Shown in pieces: positions 1 through 7,515 of a stretch of 22,892 bases of DNA. Made by a program: the position numbers and the translations under genes. Position 1 is the stretch's first letter. Every line of letters starts with the position of its first letter. The notes beneath the pieces were generated by a model, which saw only the letters and a list, made by a program, of their open reading frames with translations, was not told where the DNA came from and searched no databases. Origin of the DNA: Candidatus Omnitrophica bacterium UBA6233 (GTDB lineage Bacteria > Omnitrophota > Gorgyraeia > Gygaellales > Profunditerraquicolaceae); the NCBI GenBank assembly GCA_002440965.1, contig DJWJ01000014.1, positions 1 to 22,892 of the forward strand, in the 5' to 3' direction.

Positions 1-2
1 AC

Positions 3-254
3 GGCAAGGTCCCGATGCCGCGCAAAAATGAGGAAGAACTGGGCGGGCACGCCGTTTGCGTTTGCGGTTATAACGATAAAACCGGGTTGTTCAAGTTCAA
101 GAATTCCTGGGGAAAAGCCTGGGGCGATGCCGGTTACGGTTACCTGAAATACGACTACGTCGGGCGTTACTGCCTGGACGCCTGGTCCGCCACCGACCTG
201 ATCGAGAATCCGGCGAAACTCGCGGCGGCGATGGGGAAGCAGTTCGCTGTGTAG
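3..254 (+). CDS. C1A papain-family cysteine protease, C-terminal fragment
   Basis: The reading frame is open from the left edge, so the protein is cut at its N terminus. The visible part carries the second half of a papain-type active site: GGHAVCVCGY holds the catalytic His and KNSWGKAWGDAGYGYL holds the Asn and the Trp-Gly pair of the C1A family. The nucleophilic Cys would lie outside the window. The protein ends about 30 residues after the motif, so no C-terminal domain follows. It is 69 bp upstream of rfbF, on the same strand. Nothing links it to sugar synthesis, so the cluster probably begins after this gene. The family call rests on the His and Asn motifs; substrate and location are unknown. 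Confidence 0.85.
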   Translation, partial: GKVPMPRKNEEELGGHAVCVCGYNDKTGLFKFKNSWGKAWGDAGYGYLKYDYVGRYCLDAWSATDLIENPAKLAAAMGKQFAV

Positions 255-323
255 ATCGTTCGTCAAGCAGACGATAGAAAAGCGCCTGGTTACATATTAT
301 TTTTCTAAAAGGAGTAACTAAAG

Positions 324-1097
324 ATGAAAGTCGTCATATTGGCAGGCGGTAGAGGGACAAGGATCAGCGAAGAGACGGGAAGCATTCCGAAACCGATGAT
401 CGAGATCGGCGGCAAGCCGATCCTTTGGCATATAATGAAACTTTATTCCCATTACGGATTCAATGATTTCGTGATCTGCCTGGGTTATAAAGGGTACGTG
501 ATCAAGGAATATTTCGCCAATTATTTCCTTCATTCGGCCGACATAGAACTGGATCTTTCCCGGAATCAGATGAATGTTCTCGGTTCCAAGGCTGAACCCT
601 GGAAAGTAACTTTGATAGATACCGGTTTGAACACGATGACCGGCGGCAGGATCAAGAGAATAAAACAGTATGTGGGTGATAAGCCTTTTTTACTTACCTA
701 CGGCGACGGGGTAGGCGACGTGAATATCGGTGAACTGATCGCTTTTCATAAGAAAAGCGGCAAAAGCGCGACTATTACCGCGGTGCAGATCGCCGGTAAA
801 TTCGGGGCCTTGAATATCGGCGATTCGGGTAAAGTCCATTCTTTCCTGGAGAAACCCAGGGGAGACGGGGCGTGGATAAACGGCGGTTTTTTCGTGTTGG
901 AACCGGATATTTTCAATTACATTGAAGATGATTCTACGTTGTGGGAAAAAGATCCTTTGGAAAAGCTGGCCCAAAACAATCACTTGAACGCGTATAAACA
1001 CAGCGGATTCTGGAAATGTATGGATACTTTAAGGGATAAGATCGAGTTGGAAGAACACTGGGAAAAAGGCAATCCGCCGTGGATGGAGTATCGTTAA
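324..1097 (+). CDS. rfbF: Glucose-1-phosphate cytidylyltransferase
   Basis: It makes CDP-glucose from CTP and glucose-1-phosphate, the first step to CDP-linked 3,6-dideoxyhexoses. The 257 residues match the usual family length. The N terminus has the nucleotidyltransferase signature AGGRGTR (residues 7-13) and PKPM (22-25, with K23). TYGDGVGDV (125-133) carries the metal-binding acidic residues, and EKPRGDGAWINGGFFV is the sugar-binding stretch typical of RfbF/DdhA. A GGAG at 311-314, nine bases before the ATG, supports the start. The gene lies 132 bp before rfbG, its pathway partner, with a palindromic repeat in the gap. The gene is intact and I see nothing abnormal in it. UDP- or dTDP-glucose pyrophosphorylases are less likely given the RfbF-specific motifs and the rfbG neighbour. 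Confidence 0.95.
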   Translation: MKVVILAGGRGTRISEETGSIPKPMIEIGGKPILWHIMKLYSHYGFNDFVICLGYKGYVIKEYFANYFLHSADIELDLSRNQMNVLGSKAEPWKVTLIDTGLNTMTGGRIKRIKQYVGDKPFLLTYGDGVGDVNIGELIAFHKKSGKSATITAVQIAGKFGALNIGDSGKVHSFLEKPRGDGAWINGGFFVLEPDIFNYIEDDSTLWEKDPLEKLAQNNHLNAYKHSGFWKCMDTLRDKIELEEHWEKGNPPWMEYR

Positions 1098-1122
1098 TAA
1101 AGTAGTCCTATCAGTGGCAATT

Positions 1123-1158
1123 GTCATCCTGAACGGGTCATAGCGAGTGAAGGATCCC
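1123..1158 (+). repeat. Dispersed palindromic repeat, copy 1
   Basis: GTCATCCTGAAC at 1123-1134 and GTGAAGGATC at 1147-1156 form an imperfect palindrome (ATCCT against AGGAT). A related unit in the opposite orientation lies at 22698-22722. This copy has about ten extra bases in its centre. It sits in the rfbF-rfbG gap, so it may fold in the transcript. Similar GTCATCCTGA-type palindromes are dispersed in many bacterial genomes; that comparison is from memory. Confidence 0.6.
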
Positions 1159-1229
1159 GTTAACTAAAGAGTGTATTCTTCTTCTCGGTCGTGAGATTAA
1201 GCAGAGGAATTTAAAACAAGGATTGAATT

Positions 1230-2195
1230 ATGCAAAAATCATTCTGGAAAGACAAAAAAGTACTGATTACCGGATATGAAGGTTTTTTAGGCTCCAACCT
1301 TACAAGAACATTGCTTAGATCCGGAGCTGAAATAATCGGACTGGACATAAAGACTTTCCGTAAGGAGACCATTTTGACCGCTCAAGATTATAAAATGATG
1401 ACGGTCTACAAAGGGAGCGTGGCGAACTACGGCCTGGTTGTCAAAATCCTGCGTAAACATTCCATAAATGTCATTTTTCATCTGGCCGCGGAAGCGATCG
1501 TGGGGCGCAGTCATAATAATCCGCGGCGCACTTTCGAGACGAATATCGCCGGGACATGGGAGGTCCTGGAAGCGGCGCGGCAGCAGGGCGGGATGGAGGC
1601 CGTGGTGGTCGCTTCAAGCGATAAAGCCTACGGGAGCCATAAGAAACTGCCGTATACCGAAAATGCGCCTTTACAGGGAAGGAACCCTTACGACGCCTCT
1701 AAAAGCTGCGCGGATCTGATAGCGCATAGCTACGCACACGCCTACGGCCTTCCCCTGGCGATAACCCGCTGCGGCAACATCTACGGCCCGGGCGATTTTA
1801 ATCTTTCCCGTATAATTCCGGACGCCATCCGCTGCGCCTTGTCCGGTCAAATACTGGATATACGCAGCGACGGCAAATTCACGCGTGATTATGTCTATGT
1901 AAATGACATCGTCAACGGCTATATCCTGCTGGCGGAAAAACTTAAAGAACTCAACTTAAGCGGGGAAGCCTTTAATTTCAGCGACGAAAACCCCCTGACC
2001 GTAATCGAGTTGCTGGATAAAATACGCAGGATCCTTAAAGGAAGGCCTGATTCCAGGATATTGAATACGGCCAAGTATGAGATCCGGCACCAGTATCTGG
2101 CGTCTAAGAAAGCCAGGCAAATTCTCGGGTGGAAGCCGGAGATTGGCGTTAAGGAAGGAATAGAATTAACAATAGAGTGGTTTGAGAAAACTTGA
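1230..2195 (+). CDS. rfbG: CDP-glucose 4,6-dehydratase
   Basis: It converts CDP-glucose to CDP-4-keto-6-deoxyglucose using bound NAD, the second step of the 3,6-dideoxyhexose route. It is an extended SDR: the Rossmann glycine motif GYEGFLGS is at residues 15-22, SSDKAYG at 129-135 (SSDKAYG rather than SSSxVYG is typical of CDP-glucose dehydratases), and the catalytic Tyr154 and Lys158 lie in NPYDASKSCAD. GNIYGPGDFNLSRIIPD also matches RfbG. At 321 residues it is somewhat shorter than the enterobacterial enzymes (about 355), with the missing length in the C-terminal part. AAGGA at 1218-1222 fits the ATG. It ends in TGA at 2193-2195, facing the convergent glycosyltransferase at 2256. The usual next gene, rfbH, is 13.6 kb away. 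Confidence 0.93.
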   Translation: MQKSFWKDKKVLITGYEGFLGSNLTRTLLRSGAEIIGLDIKTFRKETILTAQDYKMMTVYKGSVANYGLVVKILRKHSINVIFHLAAEAIVGRSHNNPRRTFETNIAGTWEVLEAARQQGGMEAVVVASSDKAYGSHKKLPYTENAPLQGRNPYDASKSCADLIAHSYAHAYGLPLAITRCGNIYGPGDFNLSRIIPDAIRCALSGQILDIRSDGKFTRDYVYVNDIVNGYILLAEKLKELNLSGEAFNFSDENPLTVIELLDKIRRILKGRPDSRILNTAKYEIRHQYLASKKARQILGWKPEIGVKEGIELTIEWFEKT

Positions 2196-2255
2196 TAAGT
2201 TCAACGAGCAGTAGTTTTATAATTCCGAGATTACCTGTTTTACGTGTAAATTTGT

Positions 2256-2945
2256 TTATTTCCTGAACCGAAGTTTAAAGATAGTTAATAGATATGAAAT
2301 AATGAATAAGCAAAGATTCCTTTTTGTTTTACCGAATAACCTGGTTTTAAAGAAATAAGGGACTTCTTTTATTTTCACGTTCTTATTATTCCTACAGATT
2401 TTGAAGATTATTTCTTCGACAATGTCGAAATTATTGCAGTATAGTTTAAGATTTTTAAGTTGGGTTGAGGAATATAACTTAAAGCTGTTGGAAATATCTT
2501 TGCAGGGGATGTTTAAAAATAGGGAATACGTCAAGTTTAGAATTCTTGACATTGCTATCAGCAAAAAATTGTTTCTTGATCCACCGTTTTCTACATAACG
2601 AGAGGCAATAACAATATCGTAGTCCTTGTTAAACTTTAATAACTCCAGTATAAAATCCGGTGAATGTGAGCCGTCCGCATCCATGAAAAGTATTCTTTCT
2701 CCCTGTGCAGTTACTATACCAGTACGTACCGCGTCTCCATAATTATTACCGTTAGTCCTGTTTATATAGCGCGCAGCATGCTTTTGGCAAACTTGCAAGG
2801 TATTGTCTATTGGTCTGAGTGTATCCACTACCAAGATTTCACTGGAGAGGCCACTGGTAGAGAGGGCTTTTTTTAACTTCGGTAAGAGTATCTCTAAGTT
2901 CCTGTCTTCTTTATAAGCCGGTATGATTATACTTAAATCCTTCAT
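2256..2945 (-). CDS. Family 2 glycosyltransferase, dolichyl-phosphate-mannose-synthase-like
   Basis: This is a GT-A glycosyltransferase of about 229 residues. It begins LSIIIPAYKEDRN, carries the metal/nucleotide motif DADGSH (D89, D91) and has NYGDAVRTGI, seen in polyprenyl-phosphate sugar transferases. One weakly hydrophobic stretch lies near the C terminus (FIISYLLTIFKL). The first conserved acidic motif is VDTLRPIDNT instead of the more common VDDGSTDNT. I place the start at the ATG 2945-2943, which overlaps the tyv stop by four bases (ATGA); an upstream TTG at 2960 would add five residues but has no clear ribosome site. Coupling to tyv suggests that it uses the tyvelose or paratose donor, perhaps to load the sugar onto undecaprenyl phosphate for a GT-C enzyme. 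That substrate is inferred. Confidence 0.82.
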   Translation of the reverse strand: MKDLSIIIPAYKEDRNLEILLPKLKKALSTSGLSSEILVVDTLRPIDNTLQVCQKHAARYINRTNGNNYGDAVRTGIVTAQGERILFMDADGSHSPDFILELLKFNKDYDIVIASRYVENGGSRNNFLLIAMSRILNLTYSLFLNIPCKDISNSFKLYSSTQLKNLKLYCNNFDIVEEIIFKICRNNKNVKIKEVPYFFKTRLFGKTKRNLCLFIISYLLTIFKLRFRK

Positions 2946-3961
2946 AGAGTCTTCATCCAAGTTAACATTCTTTTGATACCAGATACTTTATCAACGGTAG
3001 GTTTCCAACCTAAATATTCTTCTGCCTTACGTATATCAGCTACAAAAACTTTCTGGTCACTTTCACGTGGCGGAAGTTTGGTATAGTGGAGTTTGACGCC
3101 AACTTCCTTATTTAGAATGTCGAATAATTCCAACAGTGAAAGGCTATTTTTCATCCCTCCACCGATGTTAAAAGCTTGACCTCTTACTTTTGAAATATTC
3201 TCAACGGCTTTGAAATAGAGGTTTACCATATCGCTGGCGTAAAGTACATCGCGGACCTGTTTACCGTTACCGGAGATTGTAAAGGGTTTAGATTTAACTG
3301 ACTTTTGGGCGAGTAACGCCTGTGAACAGAACCAACCTATCCAGCCTTGATCGTAAGTGGAAAACTGTCGGCCGCCGAACATCGAGGAATGTCGGAATAC
3401 AACAGTCTTTAATCTAAACATACGCGCAAAATCCAGCATATACTGGTCTGCCGTTCCTTTCGAACAGCCATAGGGGGAATGAAAATCAAGAGATACTGTT
3501 TCCGGGAATCCTAATGGGAATGCTGGCACAACGTAACGTTTTTGCTGTTCTTGATATTCTGTCCATTCCAAATCACCATAAACTTTGTTGGAGGAAGAGT
3601 AAACCACAGTGGCGTTAGGAACATGTTTTCGGACAGCTTCCAAGACATTTAGACTTCCACCAGCGTTGATTTCAAAATCCATTCGTGGATTGGCAAGCGA
3701 GGTAGTCATTGCGACTTGTCCAGCCAGATGAAAAATAACGTCAGGACGTGAGTCTAAAATCAGCCTTTCAACTGCGGCACTGTTTCGAATGTCATCTTTT
3801 ATAAAGGTAAATCTACCTTTTGACTGCAGCCACTCCAAATTGCTGTCCGCTCCTTTACGAGACAGATTGTCAAATACAGTCAATTTGGCTTTTCTATTTA
3901 AAGCCTCCGTGGCAAGATTGCTGCCTAAGAAACCACAACCACCTGTTATAAGATATCGCAT
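2942..3961 (-). CDS. tyv (rfbE): CDP-paratose 2-epimerase (CDP-tyvelose synthesis)
   Basis: It interconverts CDP-paratose and CDP-tyvelose by epimerising C2. The 339 residues match the family length and resemble Salmonella/Yersinia RfbE nearly throughout: GGCGFLGSN at residues 7-15, FDNLSRKGA (30-38) at the NAD ribose site, FHLAGQVAMTTS, SSSNKVYGDLEW (122-133), and HSPYGCSKG with Tyr164 and Lys168. RHSSMFGGRQF, TYDQGWIGWFC and ISGNGKQVRDVL follow. Such long, specific blocks make a generic epimerase unlikely. The ATG at 3961-3959 lies three bases beyond the prt stop, with a GGAG upstream inside the end of prt. The order prt-tyv is that of group D Salmonella O-antigen loci. The gene is AT-richer than rfbF and rfbG. 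Confidence 0.93.
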   Translation of the reverse strand: MRYLITGGCGFLGSNLATEALNRKAKLTVFDNLSRKGADSNLEWLQSKGRFTFIKDDIRNSAAVERLILDSRPDVIFHLAGQVAMTTSLANPRMDFEINAGGSLNVLEAVRKHVPNATVVYSSSNKVYGDLEWTEYQEQQKRYVVPAFPLGFPETVSLDFHSPYGCSKGTADQYMLDFARMFRLKTVVFRHSSMFGGRQFSTYDQGWIGWFCSQALLAQKSVKSKPFTISGNGKQVRDVLYASDMVNLYFKAVENISKVRGQAFNIGGGMKNSLSLLELFDILNKEVGVKLHYTKLPPRESDQKVFVADIRKAEEYLGWKPTVDKVSGIKRMLTWMKTL

Positions 3962-3964
3962 GTT

Positions 3965-4837
3965 TTACTTTTTCTCCTGTTCGATAGTAATTGCAAGACC
4001 TTCTTTTAGGGTGATTTTAGGTTTCCACCCCAGGGACATCATATTTGTGAGGTTTACTTTGGATTCCATTTGTTCATGCTCCCGATATGGGAGTGCGCCA
4101 AAATTAAGCCGTGTAGTTTTGTTGTTTGTGATTTTTTGTACTAATATCACAAAATCTTTAATAGTGATATTGATACCACTTCTAATTTCGAATCGTTCTA
4201 GGCCAAAAGAACTGTTAAATATACTTTTTATGATCAACATGAAAGCATCAATGACATCGTCGATATATATAAAATCTCTCTTTTGTTCACCTTTAGTTAG
4301 ATTAATAACAGGTACTTCTTTGAGGAAACTTGATATGATGTGGGAAGTAAATTTTGTCTTGTCATCATAAGGTCCATAAAAATGTTCTAATGCTACATCT
4401 ACGCAAGCTAAACATCCTGAATATGTTTTTAACCATTCGCGGAATTGCGCCTTAGATAAAGAATAGTGATTGACATGTTTATCTATCATAGTATCGGTAT
4501 TGATAAAGGCTTTTATTCCATGTTTCATTCCTTCATGCAGTAACATAAGTGGTAATATCAAATTAGCATTGATTATATTTAAAGGGCTATTTTCTTTTCG
4601 TCCATAGTCAGTTGCTGCATGTAAGATAATGTCAATCTTGTTCTCACGAAAGATTTTCTCTGGAGTAATTATATCAATATCGTAAGATTGAAGTTGGGGA
4701 AGTAAGGATTTTATACGGGAGGTGTTAGATGTTGTGCGTTTTAAGACGACGACGTCAAAGTCTTCATCAAGCATTTTCTTTAGCAGATAGCTTCCCAGAA
4801 AACCAGTAGCTCCTGTAAGCAGAACCGCTTCCTTCAC
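3965..4837 (-). CDS. prt (rfbS): CDP-paratose synthase (CDP-4-keto-3,6-dideoxyglucose 4-reductase)
   Basis: It reduces CDP-4-keto-3,6-dideoxyglucose at C4 to CDP-paratose, the Tyv substrate. It is an SDR with GATGFLG at residues 9-15, INTDTMID near 112-119 and the catalytic Tyr125/Lys129 in HYSLSKAQF. EHFYGPYDDKTKF, RDFIYIDDV and GALPYREHEQMES are blocks shared with RfbS and related paratose/abequose synthases. I choose the GTG at 4837-4835, giving 290 residues starting MKEAVLLTGATG, because an AAAGGA lies seven bases upstream and RfbS proteins start just before this glycine motif; the frame is open to a TTG at 4858. It is the first gene of the minus-strand operon and ends three bases before tyv. 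An abequose synthase is possible, but tyv next door argues for paratose. Confidence 0.88.
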   Translation of the reverse strand: MKEAVLLTGATGFLGSYLLKKMLDEDFDVVVLKRTTSNTSRIKSLLPQLQSYDIDIITPEKIFRENKIDIILHAATDYGRKENSPLNIINANLILPLMLLHEGMKHGIKAFINTDTMIDKHVNHYSLSKAQFREWLKTYSGCLACVDVALEHFYGPYDDKTKFTSHIISSFLKEVPVINLTKGEQKRDFIYIDDVIDAFMLIIKSIFNSSFGLERFEIRSGINITIKDFVILVQKITNNKTTRLNFGALPYREHEQMESKVNLTNMMSLGWKPKITLKEGLAITIEQEKK

Positions 4838-4844
4838 AAGGTAT

Positions 4845-4850
4845 TCCTTT
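4845..4850 (-). promoter_or_regulatory. Ribosome binding site deciding the prt start
   Basis: Read on the minus strand this is AAAGGA, seven bases before the GTG at 4837-4835. It favours that GTG over the in-frame TTG at 4858, which has no such site. Confidence 0.6.
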
Positions 4851-5113
4851 GCAAACAAATACTGTAAGTTTTAGTTAGTTTAGTGTTTGATACAGAATAC
4901 GTTAAGTGGTTCTTTTTGTCAAGGTTCTCTTGTTTAGTTTAGCGATTGTGCTCCGAATAAATTTTCCTGCTACTATTCCGACAAAAGTTGTAAACGTAGC
5001 GCATTCAATTTTATGTTGATAAATCAATTGCAATAATCTTTACCACAAGTTAAAATATAAATCATGAGATTCGATATACTCGAAAGAGTATCTGCAGTAT
5101 TCGTAATTCTATA

Positions 5114-5326
5114 CAGTGCTTTGTTAAAATATGATCTTTTTTGAGAAATAGATTGCTGTAACAACTTATTTGACAATTATTTGCAATGATTAGATGCGTT
5201 GAGTAAAGTTATTCGGGAATAGTTGCGACGCATAGAAAATAACACAATCCATTTATTCTCAAGTGGTTACAAAAGAAGTTATTTTAAAAAACAAGCACAA
5301 TAAAAATATTTTTTAACAAAGTACTG
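5114..5326. mobile_element. 213-bp MITE with terminal inverted repeats and 6-bp target duplication
   Basis: The left end begins CAGTGCTTTGTTAAAA and the right end, read inward on the other strand, begins CAGTACTTTGTTAAAA, differing at one of 16 positions. TCTATA stands immediately outside both ends (5108-5113 and 5327-5332), a perfect 6-bp target duplication. There is no coding capacity. The last 25 bases (5302-5326) match 15571-15595, the right end of the IS4-superfamily element in the nest, at 24 of 25 positions. Further inside, near 5200-5260, looser similarity to the leader of that transposase (15425-15470) is visible. It therefore looks like a non-autonomous relative mobilised by that transposase. 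Confidence 0.85.
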
Positions 5327-5412
5327 TCTATAATCTGATGATTTCCTAATCACTGCGATTTGTAGTTATATAACAAAAGCATTGGAAAAAAACTATTCAG
5401 AAAGAAGGGGGA

Positions 5413-6636
5413 ATGGATAGCAAAAGTAAAATTAATGTTATCAGTTTTATTGTATTGGTTGGATTCACAACCTCAATAGTATATCATTATATTTTAGGCA
5501 ACTTCTTTAAATTAAGTTATCCATACAATTCGTTCTTATTTTACCCTAGCAATATTTTCGGTGACTTCACTGCTTCTTTGATGCAAATAAAACTACCTAT
5601 TCCATATGAAGGCGGTTATGGATGTGTTTATTTTCCTTTTTTTTATGTTTTTGGTAAGATATTCGTAATCCTCAAATTAAAAATAACTTTAACAATTTTC
5701 CTGTTGGTTACTTCATTAATTATTTTTCGGTTAAATTTAAATACCATCAAGGTCGGCGCGATAAGAATATGCGATATTCAGCAAAGCGTTATATTGACTT
5801 TTATGACTTTTCCGTTTTTATTTTGTTGGGATAGAGGTAATTTCGAAATTCTTGTTCTTCTTTTGACCTATTTTAGCTTATCCAGATATAAAAATAAGGA
5901 TTATTATTCCGCAGTATTATTACTTTCGTTAGCAGCTGCGATAAAACCTTTTGTTATTTTTCTGATGGTTTTGTTTATTAAAGACAGGAAACTTAAAGAA
6001 GTGTTTTTATTCTTGATTTCACTAATTCTTATAAGTTTTCTTTCGTTATTGCTGATGAGAGGAACAGTTGCCTACAACTTTAAATTGCTTATGAATAATC
6101 TGTCATATTTTCAGAAAATCTTGCCATTTGATTTAGCAGGATTAGGCTTCAATGATTTTGGCAACTCGATATTTAGCATGTTGAAATTTATTTATTTAAT
6201 TACAAAAAACAATCTTGTGCTTGGTATGATGGCAAGATACTATGTTTTAGTTGTGATTTTATTCACTATTGTAACATCCTGTTTGTTGGTTTTTGTAAAA
6301 GACCTTTGGAAAAAAACATTTTTGATTTTTGCAATGATGTGCTTATTACCTTATATATCTCCGAATTACCGGTTGATTTATTTTATTATCCCATTGCATT
6401 TTTTTATTCAGGCACCCCCAACAACTAAAAAAATGGATAATTTATTTTCTATTCTATTTTCATTGATTTTTATTCCTAAGAATTATTTTTGTTACTTAAC
6501 GAGGACTGGTTATAATGGAGTACTTTTTGATCCTTTAATAATTTTAATTTTAAGCGTGTTAATTATTGGACAGGATTTTAAAGGATATCAAAGAGCTAAT
6601 AAGCTCAAGATAAAAAGTGGTATAGAGGGGAAATGA
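5413..6636 (+). CDS. GT87/DUF2029-like polytopic membrane glycosyltransferase
   Basis: The protein has 407 residues and is almost entirely membrane segments (roughly 9-11). The clearest motif is CWDRGNFEILVLLLTYF near residue 140, followed by AAAIKPFVIF. An RGN-plus-K-P pattern of this kind is typical of GT87 (DUF2029) mannosyltransferase-like proteins, which use polyprenyl-phosphate sugars and transfer on the outer face of the membrane. AAGGGGG directly upstream supports the ATG. The stop overlaps the next ATG by four bases (ATGA at 6633-6636), so it is coupled to the SDR. It is far more AT-rich than the SDR it touches, suggesting separate origin. A polymerase or flippase is less likely because of the RGN motif; the sugar is unknown. 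Confidence 0.65.
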   Translation: MDSKSKINVISFIVLVGFTTSIVYHYILGNFFKLSYPYNSFLFYPSNIFGDFTASLMQIKLPIPYEGGYGCVYFPFFYVFGKIFVILKLKITLTIFLLVTSLIIFRLNLNTIKVGAIRICDIQQSVILTFMTFPFLFCWDRGNFEILVLLLTYFSLSRYKNKDYYSAVLLLSLAAAIKPFVIFLMVLFIKDRKLKEVFLFLISLILISFLSLLLMRGTVAYNFKLLMNNLSYFQKILPFDLAGLGFNDFGNSIFSMLKFIYLITKNNLVLGMMARYYVLVVILFTIVTSCLLVFVKDLWKKTFLIFAMMCLLPYISPNYRLIYFIIPLHFFIQAPPTTKKMDNLFSILFSLIFIPKNYFCYLTRTGYNGVLFDPLIILILSVLIIGQDFKGYQRANKLKIKSGIEGK

Positions 6637-7511
6637 AAATACTAATTACCGGTGGAAGCGGTTTTATCGGCCGCAACCTTATAGAATATTTGAGTAAATC
6701 GCACAGCGTTTACTTTCCGACTCACGCCGAACTGGAGTTGACCGACGACAATGCCGTGCGCGCTTATTTCAATCTGCACAAATTCGACGCCGTTATCCAC
6801 GGCGCTGTGCGCCCGGGGCACAGGAACGCCAAGGATCCTTCAAAACAGCTTGTCATTAATTTGCGGATGTTCCACAATATTTTGCGTAACCGAAGGTCTT
6901 TCGGTAGAATGATCTTTTTGAGTTCCGGGTCCGTATATGGGGCATCCAGGAGCCTGGTTAAGATAAAAGAAGATGATTTTGATATGTATGTGCCGGAGGA
7001 AGAAGGAGCATTTTCAAAGTACATTATCGCCAAAGAGATAGAGAATCTGGATAATGTGACGGAATTGCGGTTGTTTGGAATATTCGGCAAATATGAGGAT
7101 TACGCGATAAGATTTATTTCCAACGCGATCTGCAAGACACTTTTTGACCTGCCGATTACCCTACGGCAGGACCGGATGTTTGATTATCTTTATATTGACG
7201 ATTTGATGCCGGTTATAGACTATTTTCTTGCCGGCAACGGACAATACAAAAGTTATAATGTTACGCCGGTTTTCGCTGATAGTCTGTTGGCGTTGGCGGA
7301 GAATATTCGCAGGGTATCCGGAAAAAACTCCGTTATACAGGTAACTCAAGACGGAATAGGACCGGAATATAGCGGAAATAACGCTCGGTTGCGAGGGGAG
7401 ATAAAAAACATGCGATTTACGCCTATTGACACGGCTATACAAAAGCTTTATTATTGGTATTCTTATAATATTGCCGCTTTAGACAGGTCATTGTTGCTTT
7501 CTGATAAATAA
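6633..7511 (+). CDS. NAD(P)-dependent SDR epimerase/reductase
   Basis: This extended SDR of 292 residues has GGSGFIG at 7-13, SSGSVYG at 97-103 and the catalytic Tyr130/Lys134 in FSKYIIAK. DLxYIDDL-type spacing occurs near 187 (FDYLYIDDL). Its N-terminal half (LTDDNAVRAYF, FDAVIHGAV) resembles GDP-fucose synthase-like reductases. It is preceded by GAGGGG and starts inside the stop of the membrane protein; the ThDP carboligase starts five bases after its stop. That coupling suggests the two act on the same intermediate. In yersiniose synthesis a YerF reductase follows the YerE ThDP step, so a reductase role for the keto group left by the carboligase is a fair inference, not shown. Sugar epimerisation is an alternative. 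Confidence 0.75.
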   Translation: MKILITGGSGFIGRNLIEYLSKSHSVYFPTHAELELTDDNAVRAYFNLHKFDAVIHGAVRPGHRNAKDPSKQLVINLRMFHNILRNRRSFGRMIFLSSGSVYGASRSLVKIKEDDFDMYVPEEEGAFSKYIIAKEIENLDNVTELRLFGIFGKYEDYAIRFISNAICKTLFDLPITLRQDRMFDYLYIDDLMPVIDYFLAGNGQYKSYNVTPVFADSLLALAENIRRVSGKNSVIQVTQDGIGPEYSGNNARLRGEIKNMRFTPIDTAIQKLYYWYSYNIAALDRSLLLSDK

Positions 7512-7515
7512 ATCT

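Larger units (their letters stand above)
4838..5412. other. Divergent intergenic region between prt and the GT87-like gene
   Basis: This 575-bp AT-rich stretch separates the minus-strand prt-tyv operon from the plus-strand operon starting at 5413, so promoters for both should lie here. I see no convincing gene in it. About 210 bp are a MITE (5114-5326). A TTGACA at 5170-5175 lies inside the MITE but has no well-spaced -10 box. AAGGGGG just before 5413 is a good ribosome site for the plus-strand gene. Confidence 0.6.

Noticed and set aside
345..355. GGCGGTAG, the core of the ops/JUMPstart element of polysaccharide operons
   Set aside because: It encodes Gly-Gly-Arg of the AGGRGTR motif in rfbF and lacks the T expected at the eleventh position of ops.
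5170..5196. TTGACA with TAGATG as a promoter carried by the MITE
   Set aside because: The spacing is 15 and the -10 is poor; the -35 match alone is not enough.
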